The notes under the pieces were generated by a model. That model saw only the letters and a list, made by a program, of their open reading frames with translations. It was not told where the DNA came from and did no database searches. Of a stretch of 64,000 nt of DNA, positions 22,475 to 35,108 are shown one piece after another (the stretch's first letter is position 1; each line of letters opens with the position of its first letter). The position numbers and the translations under genes were made by a program. The stretch is from Hysterangium stoloniferum. Lineage: Eukaryota; Basidiomycota; Agaricomycetes; Hysterangiales; Hysterangiaceae. The stretch is from assembly GCA_015178975.1 (NCBI GenBank), contig WHVD01000006.1, positions 1,364,001 to 1,428,000 on the forward strand. Direction: 5' to 3'.

Positions 22475-24652
22475 TCACCCAATCCCCGTCACTACCACCC
22501 CACCCAGCAGTACCACTGCGACAAGGAAGATCGTTGTTTTCTCTATCCAACTCTCAAACCATCTCGCCCTTCGCGTCCAAACGGCACCTCGAACCACGCT
22601 CCCCCTCCAGATTGAACCTTCTCCTTGTTCAAGATCAACATCGCCAAACACTCTGTCGTTACCGGTTTTCCAGATAATAAGCACGTCCAAGAAGGAACTA
22701 AAGATTTCTCCACCGTCTAGTATTCGTACCGGAAGGATGTTGAAGAAGAAGAGAGAGATAGAGACAACTTTTAGATATCTGATGAATGGATATGAAGTAA
22801 TTAGTCTATGTCACGGCGCATTTGATTATGGAGCATATGTCGACTAACTCAAACAATAGCTTTCCCGCAGCTGGCAGACCAACGTGAAGTAACGGGAATC
22901 CGGGGAGGTAGGTACCGATAGTCACTTGATAGATAGATATACGGCTCGCATTGACAAGCTCCTAATCATCCACAAGATGGCAGATCACATACCTTGTTCC
23001 CAGACTTCTCTCCGCGGACCACTCCATACAACAACTTTACCCACCCCCGTATTGCCACTCTCCTTAACTGAAATACGGAGAAGTGACGTAGAAGGGTGAG
23101 GTCTGATGCAGATATCGGTACCTCCAGTCTCCGCATTACATACCACATCGGAGGTACATCTCTGGATGGTATAATTTTCGAAAAGAGGCACGGGGTCGAT
23201 GCAGTGCCCCTCCTTTGAGTTGGAGTGGGGAATAAAGCATGAGCCGGCAGTGGTCGAGTTTGAAATCGAGACGAGGGTTGTATTGCGAGTACAGCAGGTT
23301 GTTGAGCGGGCTTTAGTGATGAGAGGGCAGAAAAAGGGAGATGGTTGAAGTGGCAAGAAATCAGACTCAATAGGGCTTACAAGGATGTACTGATACGTAC
23401 AATCAAACCAATTTTGCCCCATGCACCAGCCAAGAGGCGTGGCAGACTGATATTGGTCATCGACCACGGCTGTATCCATCATTAGAAATGTGTCCCAAAT
23501 GTTTTGCACTGATACGTTTGGCATTTTAACTAGAGGTGTATCGTCGAGATCAGTGATAACGAAACCAGACGCCAAAAAAGGCCGAAGCGGAGAGCCCTAT
23601 AATATCAATAAGAACTCAATTACCCTTACTTAGTTACTAAACGAGCCTACCTCCGACACATCCACTACAACCACCCCCTCTAAGACTTCAACGTAACCAA
23701 GCATTCTCAAAGAAACTCTTCCAATAGAAACATATGACGCAAGATACAACACGCATAGCGTGAGTACATTATGGAATGCCCCAGCTGCCGCAATTCGCAG
23801 ACGAGACGAGGCGCTGTGATCCTTATTCGAATTGGAGGACCCGGCAAGCTCGACGAATGCTGTGGGAACTATAAATATGAGGCTGTAACCCCAGGATAGT
23901 AAAGGGATGCCATCACTGAATTTACAAGATTAATAATTGTACACGGAAAAATTAGAGAATCGCACATAGCGGCTACAAGGGCGTGTCCTAGCTCATGGAT
24001 GGTTGTACAAGCTATCATTGACAGAAAAATTGGGAAAGCATGTGATATCGGAAGAGTGACGCCTGGAATCTATTCATGAATCACTAAGGTACGTTTTTAT
24101 GCCATAATGGATGTAGTAACTGACTAGAGGTTTGAGGAAGACATCATTGGAAGCAGGACCGACAGGAGGAATAGATCGTTTCCATTGAGAGACGGTGGGT
24201 ATTTCGATGGGGTGATTATTTTGATACTGATAAAATAGCTGGAACAAGCACCAGGACAAACCGCCAAAACCGAGTATTTGTCCTATAACCGCGATGACAG
24301 ATCCAACGTCATAAAATACTTTTATTGTTGTGACCCAGTTCCAGTCCCTCTTGTTATCGTTATTCTTACGCAACCTGTGATTCACCGAAGATAACTTGCG
24401 ACTTACACCTCCCACCAAATGTCTGTGGAAATCATTAAAGACAATTGTGGACACGCGGAGAACAAGGAAAGAGGGGAGATCGACTCTCAACAAATGACCC
24501 AAATTTATCAGAGATCGTGTTGGCCTAAGTCGCGCATTCGCCAGTGGTAGCAAGGAGTTATTGCCGGCGTGGCTAGAGAGAATCTGACGATGCCTGAAGT
24601 GAACTAGTAGCCAGAAAACAACGAGGAGAGCGATGTAGTTATTTAGTGACAT
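22475..24652 (-). CDS. Site-2 protease, intramembrane zinc metalloprotease (M50)
   Basis: Exons 24652-24125, 24069-23966, 23915-23651, 23596-22993, 22924-22849 and 22778-22475 join to 1881 nt (626 aa). S2P enzymes cut membrane-bound transcription factors; in Cryptococcus and Schizosaccharomyces relatives the client pathway is SREBP and sterol or hypoxia control. The zinc site HELGH is at 201-205 and the second metal-binding motif NILPVRILDGGE ends at 550. Hydrophobic helices flank both, and the last helix (FLVAVVLLGGVVVTG) closes the protein. A cysteine-rich lumenal-type insert lies between, as in animal and fungal S2P. Exon 4 could contain a further in-frame intron (GTACG...AAAG near 23,402-23,299); both forms stay open. 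Decayed copies lie at 29.4-30.5 kb and in pieces from 52.4 to 58.9 kb. Confidence 0.88.
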
Positions 24653-26361
24653 TGCGTATAATCCTAGGTGGTTTCATTCCAATGAAATATCAGGGACCAT
24701 AAAGGAGATGAACCTTTTGGTCGTGTCAAATTTAGAAAGCGGCAACAACGCATGGTACATACTGGGACATAGACAGAGAGTTTCGAACTCCGATCAAATT
24801 GGCGATGTCTCCTGTCTTCCTTGATCACGTACCCGAAACCCGCACTGCAGCCAGAATTGAGGCTAGACTACCCCAGCAAGACGTATCAATTTGAGTGCAT
24901 TTGACCTTTGGGTTGATTATGCCACTTCACTGCTTCCTCAATTAAATGTATAATCTATGATGAAAATTGCCCGGGTGCATTGAAGTCTGCGTTATTTTAT
25001 ACCCTCACTCTGTCCCATCATTTAATCTATTGCTCCGCTGACCCAGTGAATTATTATGGTCACCGATCTTGATTCTCTGCAACAACGTAACACTCATCAC
25101 TGATTGGAACTAGACTTAGAGTAGAAGCACTTTGTCATTCGTTAATCGACCGTTTTTGACTGTTGATCTTGAGTCCCTGGGATAAAAACCCATGGAAAGC
25201 ACGCAACACTCGAGATTGGGAGGAGTTCTGATAAATTCATGCATACATCACGAAGCCGACTGTTCCCAAAAGGAAATCAATATCTATCAGATGCTTTTTC
25301 AAGACGCCAAGTTTTTGTGATTTTGAGCATATTATCCAATGCATTCATAGACTCGGCATACATATCAGATATTATTCGCCCATTTATTTGGAAGAGGTAC
25401 TAAATATACAGAGGATGAAGGCAGTGTAACGAGAGACCCGGTCACCAGAGGAAAATATTACAATGCAACAAAAACATCAATATAAGCGAAATTGGGGCAA
25501 GTTTGCGGGTGGATGGGTGGAAACAAGAGATGTCGGGGAGAGCTTGTAGGTAATATTTGGTTCCTCAGACGATGAGGGGGATGGAGGATTGGGAAGGTAG
25601 AGGAAAGCTGGGTTTCGCACTGAACTTACTTCGTTAACGTCCTGGGAGTAGGAATAATCAAAAATCTCACAACCCGGTCTGAACTAGACTATGGAACTAC
25701 GGTCTGAGGCTAACCGTGATGTACGCTATCCAGAAGCTCGCTCTAGCGTGGGTACAGTGGATTTCTTTGCTTTCTACTTTCGCACCGAATTACATAGATA
25801 AATTAGCAATTAGTCTGGTGACGAAATATTTATCTACGTAATGTTGTCTGGTTCCATAATGACATTGATTCGGGGTATATAATATACACCACATAAACAC
25901 ACACATTTCCAAAAATTAGTCCATTCTCGTGGGGGCTTAAAAGCCGTAATCCCGACGTCGGATCTGATTTGTAAACATGATGGATTGACATGGGGTTTGG
26001 ACGGGCCATGGACGGCGTGATGTCGGGGAAAGGGCAGCGTATTTGTTACAACGCCGATACATCCTTTTCACATCTGTATGTATCCTGGCAGATTGAACCT
26101 ATTCTTCGCCCATACTGGATAGAGTAAACAGATGGATGGTTCTCGAATCTCAAAATTGCGCCATACATTCATCACGAGGGAATCATATGAGGGGGTCGCT
26201 CATAACGCGAATGGCTATATTAAATCAAATCAAACTATCCTTTAGAAAATACTGTTGCTACATTAAATCATCAGTGTCAGTCTTGCTTGGTGAAGCAATC
26301 AAAAAATGTGAGTTATACGATGTGAACGGGGTAATAAAAGCAAGGCAGAAGAGGAATGCCA
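24653..26361. other. Intergenic between the protease and MFS-B
   Basis: 1.7 kb with no gene recognised. Parts recur in the same relation to the transporter at about 30,480-31,399 and 59,600-60,173, so it belongs to the duplicated block. Confidence 0.6.
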
Positions 26362-28733
26362 TTAAGCATGGTCTAAATGGGAGATTTTCTCGTGGGAGCC
26401 AGTGTCAACTTTACCGGCGACGACAGCTCCGCTGTTGAATACTTGTTTCACACCGTCTTCACCATCGAAGATCCTATATAGTAGGACACATAAACAAACA
26501 AAATACAAGAGGTGAGAAGGAAGTGGGACATACATAGCGGTCTCCTCCAACGTATGGTTTTTGGTCTCCACCACGAACAAATAGCAGTACACCAACTGGA
26601 AAGCCAACCAGCAATCGTACACGATGTAGTACTTCCAGCCAATGGCCTTGAGCGCGATGGGATTGACATACTGGTTGAAGATGATTGCAACCGAGATGGT
26701 GAAGTTCAAGATGTTGAAACCCTTAGCACGGATGGCGTACGGAAGAATTTCCACAGAGTAGGCTACGGGGAGAGGACTGAAGGCAATGTCGTAAGAGGCA
26801 AAGAAAAGGAAGATAAAAGCGATGACGGCATATGCGGCCTGTTTCGACCCAGTCAAGGCGAACTGGGCGGAGCACACGGTCTGCATGACGAAGAACACCA
26901 GCATGCCAGCACATGAACTCAAGAACAACTTTCTTCGTCCGGCCTTGTCACAGAGGGCAGAAGCACCAAGAGCCCATGCCAAGTTCCAGATTTGCAGGAT
27001 ACCATTAATAAGCAATTGAGTGGTGTTGTCCGTAATACCGATGGTGTCAAAAACCTGGTTTAGGTAGTATGAGACGAGACCGTTCCCAGACCATTGGGAG
27101 AAGAAGGCTAAGGCGATGATGATGCGCATACGGCGACGGTTTCCGGGAGTAGCGAAGAGGGAGCGGTATCCGACATTGGCGGCGACCTCGCGGTCTATGC
27201 GAATAGCCTCCTTGATTTCGTTAAATTCGAACTCGACGAGAGGATCATTGCTAAATCGTATCAGGTTAAAAAACAGAAAGTGATGGATGAACGAGCCACG
27301 CACGTATTCCCACGCGCGTGATAGTATGCAAGAATCTCCCTAGCCTCTGCGTCTCGGTCCTTGCTTATAAGCCACCTTGGTGACTCAGGCGCGAACCAGA
27401 TGAGGAGGACTTGGAGGACAGATGGAAGGGCCTGGAGGGCGGAGGGGATACGCCATGACCACGAGTTTTTGATGAAAAATGTGCCGAATGTCTAAAACGA
27501 CCAATTAAACACATGTCGAAAAGGACCTAAGAGAATAGGCTCTTACAGTCCAGGCCGCACTAATTAAGTACGAATGGTGTCAACGTATTAAGGACAAACG
27601 GGAATGTATAAACAAACGTACACAATCGCACCAGAGTACCTGTGTCCAGAGGGTAAATTAGCTTATATGTATATTTATTAGGTTAGTACCATGATATATT
27701 TAAGACTTACCAAAGGGAGTTGTAGGTCGAGGTAAGCTGAGCACGTTGTGTGGGGTAAGCGATTTCCGAGATGACTGTGAAGGAACAACACCGGCAATCA
27801 TTCGGTTATGAGAATTTCCGGCATACAAATAACAAGAACGCACGAAGCGGAGCAGCATTTGCAGCAAATGCCAAACCGAACCCCACTTTAAACGAAAATC
27901 AGGTGAGAAAAAAAGGCCAGCGAGGTAAGTGGTGACGGGAATTCCCACGTACTGCAGAAACTAAAGGGCAAAAGTGTTAATTGGATAATAACGCTCGATG
28001 TAGGAAAAATAACTAGCCGAGCTGCAATGAACATGCCCAAGTTGCGGGCACCAGCTTGGACACCTGCACCGAAACACACTAAAAAGAGGAAATTAAAATT
28101 AAAAATAAGGAATGGGATCTGGTACTTACTGATGACAGCACCGAGCAGAATAGCTTTGCGACGACCGAACCAGTCAGTTACGAACGGTGCGAAAGGGAGA
28201 GCACCAAGACTTCCAATATTCTGTATGGTAGTCAGAAGCCGGACTGGGAGAAGACGCAGTATACATACTTGAATGGCGTTAAAAAGGCCAAGTTTGCCGC
28301 CGGAGGGATGGTTGAATTGATCTTCAAAGATACTAAGGGAGAGCAAACCGTCTGCGGGACATGTAAGGCTGGGGCGAGAAAAAACGAGTGATTGATACAT
28401 ACTCATCATACTCCCATCGTAGCCGACCGAATATGATGTGATGAGCCTGCGCATCCGGCGTCAGACTGCGATTTACTTTTCAAACTAATATGGCGGCCTA
28501 CAACAAGAGTACCCAAAGATTCAGTTTGATGCGTCCTAGGGGGATTCATGAGCACAGAACAATATGCAGACGCTACACAGAACTCACTTGGATTTTTCCA
28601 CCAAGCATCGGTATCCACTGATGAGCCAAAGACATTTAGACATGATACAATACCCAGGAGTCGAAAATAGACACACACCCAAGTGAGCATAAGGCGCATG
28701 ACCAGAGGAGAGGGCAACGGCACCACCACCCAT
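26362..28733 (-). CDS. MFS-B: sugar-porter (lactose permease-like) transporter
   Basis: Fifteen exons: 28733-28679, 28617-28588, 28535-28502, 28446-28403, 28351-28269, 28220-28130, 28078-28018, 27960-27953, 27885-27844, 27774-27711, 27639-27622, 27559-27547, 27491-27304, 27250-26534 and 26473-26362. They sum to 1560 nt (519 aa). Family marks: GYDGSMMN, DWFGRRKAI, APESPRWL, DKAGRRKLF and VETKNHTLEE. Predicted 12-helix sugar:proton symporter in the plasma membrane; substrate unknown. The 8-nt exon 27960-27953 gives F-C plus parts of R and M (residues 133-136). The intron before it begins GC (CG|GCTAG) rather than GT. MFS-C and MFS-D have the same exon lengths except in the last exon. Confidence 0.93.
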
Positions 28734-29312
28734 AATGACTGCTTGTCGGCGAGAGATAATGAAGGTGCTGGACACTAGTGCGCTTATTGTATATGAAAGT
28801 CTATCCTAAGAAAAGCACAATACAGTTAAATCATGCCGGTATAAGACTAGAGCGCGCGGACTCGGCTAGTGTCCTTGGCACAACCTGCAAGAGGAAACGA
28901 ACTATTCAATCAATGTATTGTGATGCTTCGCGTTCTATAAAGATTTTTGTATCATCAGCGTCAATTCCATTCGCTGGCGTCCGGCTGAAAGGTTGGACAA
29001 ATTGCGTCGAGATACACAATTGGGGATAGAATACAGCTAGAATAGTCCCCATCCCCCCTTAATGAATGTTATTTTTCGACGATTCATCCAAGATTCATCC
29101 CGTTATGCATGATTACCAGATACAGTACCCGAGCGCTCAGCTAATAATAATGTACAATATTCTTTTTTCTCCCTTCCTGGCCAATCTTTGGCTCTTTTCT
29201 TGGCTTCTTCATATTATGCAGAGATCCGCCATAAGTTCCATTTAATATGATAATCTCTGGCCGCCCGATTTATTCCGAAAACTTGCTGACCGTCGAGCTT
29301 CGTCTCGAGTCC
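28734..29312. other. 5' flank of MFS-B, end of unit 1
   Basis: 28,780-28,860 and 29,040-29,165 are repeated at 33,780-33,900 and 34,090-34,215, so the duplicated unit extends about 430 bp upstream of the transporter start codon and takes the promoter region with it. No gene recognised. Confidence 0.6.
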
Positions 29313-29362
29313 CGCGTGAGCGTTATCCTGTGTGGTACAGAAGATGAGGTGAAGAAAGGTGA
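29313..29362 (+). pseudogene. Fragment of the F-box-like gene (unit 2)
   Basis: About 50 bp nearly identical to 21,071-21,120 of the F-box-like gene, holding GTGAGCGTTATCCTGTGTGG. It joins abruptly to protease-like sequence at about 29,365, so everything between the two genes has been deleted in unit 2. Confidence 0.75.
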
Positions 29363-29364
29363 GA

Positions 29365-30480
29365 AGACAATTACCTTTACTTAGCTACTCAACCACTTTC
29401 TAGATGAGCTTACCTCTGACACATCAACTACAACCAACCCCTCTAAGATTTCAACTTAAAGCAAGCATTCTCACAAAAACCATTTCAGTAGAAACATATG
29501 ACGCAAGATACAACACGGATAGCGTGAGTAGATTATGGAATGCGCCAGCTGCGGAAATTCGCAGACATGATGAGGGGCTGCGGTCCTTACCCGAACTGGA
29601 CGATCCAGGAAGCTCGACGAATGCTGCAGGAATTATAAATGAATAGTAAGGGGATGCCGTGACTGATTTTACAAGATTTAATAATTGTACATGGGAATAA
29701 TAATAATAATGAAATATTTGAGAACGGCACAGCAGCTATAAGGGCATGCCCTAGCTTATGTATAATTGTACAAACTATCATCGACAGAAATTTTGGGAAA
29801 GCATGTGACGTCGGAAGAGTGACGCCTGGAATCTATTCATCAATCACTAGGTACGGTTTTCATGCCATGATGGATGTAGTGACTGACTAGAGGTTTGAGG
29901 AAGACACCATTGGAAGCAGGACCGACAGGAGGAATGGATTGTTTCCATTGGGAGACGGTGGGTATTCTGATGGGGTGATTCTTTTGAATCTGATAAAATA
30001 GCTGGAACAAGCACCAGGACAAACCGCTGAAACCGAATATTTGTCCTATAACCGCAATGTCAGATCCGACATAAAATACTTGAATTGTTGTGTGACACCC
30101 TATTGCTATTACTTACGCAGCTTGTGATTGCCGAAGGTAATGTGTGGCTTGGACCTCCCAAAAAACGTCTGTGGCAATCACTAAAGACACTTGTGGACAC
30201 GCGGAGTACAAGGAAAAAGGGGGGGATCGACTCTCAGCGAACGACCCAAATTTATTAGAGTTCGTGGCCTAATTCGCGCATTCACTAGGGGTAGCAAGGA
30301 ATTATTGCCGGCATGACTAGAGAGAATCTGAAGATGATTGAAGTGAACTAGTAGCCAAAAAGCAACGAGGAGAGCGATGCAATTCTTAGATGCAAGTATG
30401 GATAATCCTAGGCGGGTTCATGACAATGAATTCTCAAGGATAATAGGTTGGTGTCAAAGTTAGCAAGCGGCAGCAACGCA
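29365..30480 (-). pseudogene. Decayed site-2 protease copy (unit 2)
   Basis: Collinear with 23,610-24,770. A conserved piece at 30,022-29,840 still reads SWCLFQLFYQ and PTVSQWKQSIPPVGPASN. The active site at about 29,770-29,745 reads IHKLGH instead of IHELGH: the catalytic Glu codon GAG is AAG. Many small deletions break the frame and the 3' half (NILPV..LDGG) is absent. Not functional. Confidence 0.88.
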
Positions 30481-31399
30481 TGGGAAAATTTGGAACTCTG
30501 ATCAAGTTGGTCAACCCATGACTTGCCTCTTCCTTAGTCACATACCAGACTCTGTTTCGCTTCACTCACGCATAGTTCGAGTGCATTCGACCTTTGGATG
30601 GAGCTGTAAAATTTATGATGTAAATTTCTAGGACCTCAAGCAATTCTAAATGTCTGTAGCTTGCTCGATGCTTTGGAATCCGCGCTTTTCCGTGTCCCCA
30701 TCGTTGAACGTACTGCCCGGCCCACCACAATTACTAAATTATCATGGCCATCAATCTCGATTTTACGCCGCACATAATAGTTCCATACTGATTAATTTGT
30801 AACTGGGAATCCACTTCAGTTATACCGGAAGCACGTTGTCATTCATCGCACAACCGTTTGTAACCGTTGGTCTGCGTCTGCGGCCCGTTGAAATTTTTGA
30901 TGTTAAGCACGCCAGGAACCCGGAATCTTATCGAGAGATTTATCTAATTCACTCGTGCGGCGTGTGTTATCAAATATTATTCGCCCATTTCTTTGGAGGA
31001 GCTAGGCTATGGAGTAATCAAAGTGTCAACTCAACTTGAACTAGAATATGGACTATAATATGTGTAGTACCATTAGTCGCAACATCGATACATCTGAGCC
31101 GCTTCTGTGTATATCTTGGCAAATCGATCCATTCTTTACTTGTACTAGTTACAGTAACATATAGATATTTATCAAGCACCATATCTCAAGACCGCAGATA
31201 TATTAATCATCAGGTGACTATACAAGGGTGGCTCGTATACACATAAACTATCAAATCAAATCAAATCGTCCTTTGGGGACTACTGTTACTATAGTAAGTC
31301 ACAAGTACATCGCTTGGTGAAGCGATGGAAAATGTGAGTGAAACGATGTGCGCAGGGTAACAAAAGCAAGGCAAAAGAGGATTATCATCAACGATGGTC
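30481..31399. other. Duplicated intergenic segment (unit 2)
   Basis: Equivalent of 24,700-26,361 shortened by deletions. 31,130-31,270 closely matches 59,900-60,060. No gene. Confidence 0.6.
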
Positions 31400-33751
31400 T
31401 CAACCTGAGTTTTTCTCGAGGGGGCCAGTGTCGGTCTTGTCGGCGACGGCGGCTCCGCGGCTAAATACCTGCTGGACACCGTCTTCGCCATCGAAGATCC
31501 TATAAAATAAGACACATAAACAAACAGAATACAAGAGGTGGGAAGGAAGTGGGACATACATAGCAGTCTCTTCCAATGTATGTCCCCTGGTCTCTACCAC
31601 GAACAGATAACAGTACACCAACTCGAACGCCAACCAGCAATCATACACAATGTAGTACTTCCAGCCGATGGCCTTGAGTGCGATGGGATTGACATACTGG
31701 TTAAAGATGATAGCAACGGAAATGGTCAAACTGAAGATGTTAAAACCCTTAGCACGGATGGCGTACGGAAGAATTTCTACGGTGTAAGATACGATGAGAG
31801 GAGTGAAGGCAATGTCGTAAGAGGCATAGAAGAGGAAAATAAAAGCAATAACGGCATGTGCAGCTTGTTTCGATCCAGTCAAGGCAAACTGGGCGGAGCA
31901 TACGGTCTGCATGACGAAGAACACTAGCATACCAGCACATGAACTTAAGAACAACTTTCTTCGTCCGACCTTGTCACAGAGGGCAGAAGCACCAAGAGCC
32001 CATGCCAAGTTCCAGATTTGCAGGATACCATTAATAAGCAATTGAGTGGTGCTGTTCGTGATACCGATGGTGTCAAAAACCTGGTTTAGGTAGTACGATA
32101 CGAGACCGTTCCCGGACCATGAAGCAAAGAAGGCTATGGCAATGATGATTCGCATACGACGGCGGTTTCCCGGAGTAGCGAAGAGGGAGCGGTATCCGAC
32201 ATTGGCGGCGACCTCGCGGTCTATGCGGATAGCCTCCTTTATTTCGTTAAATTCGAACCCAACCAGAGGATCATTGCTGGTTTGTGTCGGGTTAGAAACA
32301 GAAAGTGATGAGCGAACAAGTTACGCACTTATTCCCACGCGCGTGATAGTATGCAAGAATCTCTCTAGCCTCTGCGTCTCGGTCCTTGCTTATAAGCCAT
32401 CTTGGTGACTCAGGTGCGAACCAGATGAGGAGGACTTGGAGAGCAGACGGAAGGGCCTGGAGGGCGGAGGGGATACGCCATGACCACGAGGTTTTGATGA
32501 AAAATGTGCCGAATGTCTAAAACGACCAATTAACCACATGTCGAAAAAGACCTCAGAGAATGGGCCCTTACAGTCCAAGCTGCACTAATTAAGTATGAAT
32601 GGTGTCAAAGTACTAAAAGCAAACAGGAACGTATGAACAAACGTACACAATCGAGCCGGAGTACCTGTGTCCAAAGTTGATTAGTGTATACGCTTTTTCA
32701 ATTACCGTTAAATATTTAAGACTCACCAAAGGGAGTTATATGCCGAGGTAAGCTGAGCACGTTGTGTGGGGTAAGCGATTTCCGAGATGACTGTGAAGGA
32801 TCGATGCCGGCAATCATTCGGCCGATGAGAATTTCCCGCATACAAATAACAAAAACGCACGAAGCGGAGCAGCATTTGCAGCAAATGCCAAACCGAACCC
32901 CACTTTAAACGAAAATCGGGTGAGAAAAAAAAGGCCAGCGAGGTAAGTGGTGACTGGAATTCCCACGTACTGCAGAAACTAAAGGGAACAAATGTTAATT
33001 GGATAATATAACACTCGATGTAGGAAAAATAACTAGCCGAGCTCCCATGAACATGCCCAAGTTGCGGGCACTAGCTTGGACACCTGCACCGAGACACACT
33101 GGAATGAGACAATTAAAACTAAAAATAGTGAGTGGGATCTGCTACCTACTGATGGAAGCACCGAGGAGAATGGCTTTGCGACGACCGAACCAATCTGTCA
33201 TGAATGGTGCGAAGGGAAGGGCGGCAAGACTGCCAATAGTCTTAAAGAGGGGAGGGAGTCCGGAGGGGATCCGGAGAAGATGCAGCATACATACTTGAAT
33301 AGCGTTGAAAAGGCCAAGTTTGCTGCCGGAGGGGTGGTTGAATTGATCTTCAAAGATGCTGAGGGAGAGCAGACCGTCTGCAAAAAATGTAGGGCGGGTG
33401 CGGGAAAAAGGAGTGATTGATACACACTCATCATACTCCCATCGTATCCGTTCGAGTAAGATGTGATGAGCCTGCCCGTCAGCTCGCGAGGTACTTTTCA
33501 TATCTGTGTGGCGGCTTACAGCAAGAATATCCAAAGATTCAGTTTGATGTGTCCTGGGGAGGTTTATGAGCATATAACAATAGGCAGACGCTTTACAGAA
33601 CCCACTTGGATTTTTCCACCAAGCACCGGTATCCACTGAAGGGCAAAAGACATTTAGAATGATACAACACCTCAGGAATCGAAAACACACACCAACCTAA
33701 GTAAGCATAACCAGCGTGACCGGACGAAAGGGCAACGGCACCACCAGCCAT
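31400..33751 (-). CDS. MFS-C: sugar-porter transporter
   Basis: Exons 33751-33697, 33635-33606, 33553-33520, 33471-33428, 33377-33295, 33240-33150, 33098-33038, 32978-32971, 32902-32861, 32790-32727, 32664-32647, 32584-32572, 32516-32329, 32276-31560 and 31499-31400. They sum to 1548 nt (515 aa), fully in frame. It has the same motifs as MFS-B and a different C-terminal tail (TDTGPLEKNSG). In DPLVEFEFNE the first Glu is Gly here. The intron between exons 3 and 4 lacks 7 bp present in B and D (between CGTC repeats near 33,479), which does not affect the protein. The 8-nt exon (32978-32971) and its GC donor are conserved. Coding sequence is open despite ruined neighbours. Confidence 0.92.
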
Positions 33752-35108
33752 GTCGACTGCTTATCGGTGGGGATCAAGGGGAGAAATGATAGAGATAATG
33801 AAGCACTAGTGCGCTTGTCATGCACCGAGAGAATCAAGAAGAAGATGGAAGTCTATCCTAAGAAAAGCACAATACAGTTAACTTCATGCCGGTATGTGGC
33901 TAAAGCGGGCAAAGTAGAAGGACTCGGCTAATGTCGTTGGCAAAACCCCTACAAGAGGAAACGAAGTATTGTAATGCTTCGCGTTCTATGGACGGGCAAT
34001 TTTTTGTATCGCCAGCGTCAATTCCATTCGCTAGCCGCAAAAGGCATTCGGCTATAATTGCGTCGAGATAAACATTTAGGTGTAGAATATAGAGAATATA
34101 ACTAGAATAGTCCATCCCCTTTGTTGAATTTTTTTCCACGATTTATCCAAGATTTATCGCGTTATGTTACCATAGAGTCCCTGAGCGCTCAGCTACTAAT
34201 AATGTAGAACATTCCGAAGATAGGCCAGAAAGGGAGGAAACGGGTGAATCTTCATGATAAAGGGTGCTTTCATCACCAATTCTAATAGGTTTCAATTTAT
34301 TGATGACAATTAAAATTTCTTTCACCTCACAGACTTAACTTCGGAGTTCGAGGTCAACAAATGCCCTCCGCCATTTGTCACAGACAGTACTTATATTATC
34401 CATTCTTTCCTAGAACTCATTTCTTAAAGTTACAGATGTTGCTTATGATATATTTCCCGAAAGAATGATTTTAAAAAGCCTTACAATCTAATTATCTTAT
34501 CTTATTGTATGTATGTGAATACTCTTCGCTATATGTTGGTACTGGTTTAATGTGTTGTTAAAATACGCATGTCTCTATCACATACTCGGGTAGCAGAAGA
34601 CCCTCGCAATCGCGCAGGGAGCTATATTCGCATGTAGCCACGTATATAAACCCTAAGAACAATAGAATGCTATATGGGGAAGACAATGGGAATGTGAAAC
34701 AAGGGGAAATAATGGAACAATAGGGGAAGGGAACAATGGAACATGAGCTTGGATGATGCTCGAAATCCAACATGTGTTTACCAGTTCAACCACTGAACAT
34801 TTCGACTTATAACTTGACATTTGAGGTAGGTAACCAAGGCGTCTGTCTAGCTGTTAAATGGGAGACTCGAAACGGAGCTCGACAATTGGGATCAGCAGGT
34901 TTTCAGAATGAATCGGGGATTTCCGGGAGAAAAGATTGTCATATTAAAGGTAACTAATGGCAGGTCTCTAGCGGTTCATCCATTTCTTCACTTTTTCATA
35001 TGAAGATGCTAATTGTGGACCATGCATTCTGAGGTTAATGCATGCCAGAACCAGTGTACACCTAAACTAGCACCAAACCTATCATGTCAGAAGGTGATTC
35101 ACTAACTG
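33752..35108. other. 5' flank of MFS-C, end of unit 2, then unassigned sequence
   Basis: Unit 2 similarity ends near 34,215. 34,230-34,960 holds no recognisable gene. 34,975-35,108 is a dispersed repeat that recurs at 37,690-37,800 and 59,265-59,400 (shared ..TGTGGACCATGC.. and CACCTAAAC..CACCAA). Confidence 0.55.

Noticed and set aside
22257..22847. 196-codon plus-strand frame
   Set aside because: It lies antisense over the last exon of the site-2 protease, which has a clear conserved motif on the other strand.
28403..28620. Apparent frameshift near the N-terminus of MFS-B and MFS-D
   Set aside because: At first the joins seemed out of frame. A 34-nt exon (28,535-28,502 in B; 62,335-62,302 in D), matching the same exon in MFS-A, restores the frame in all copies.
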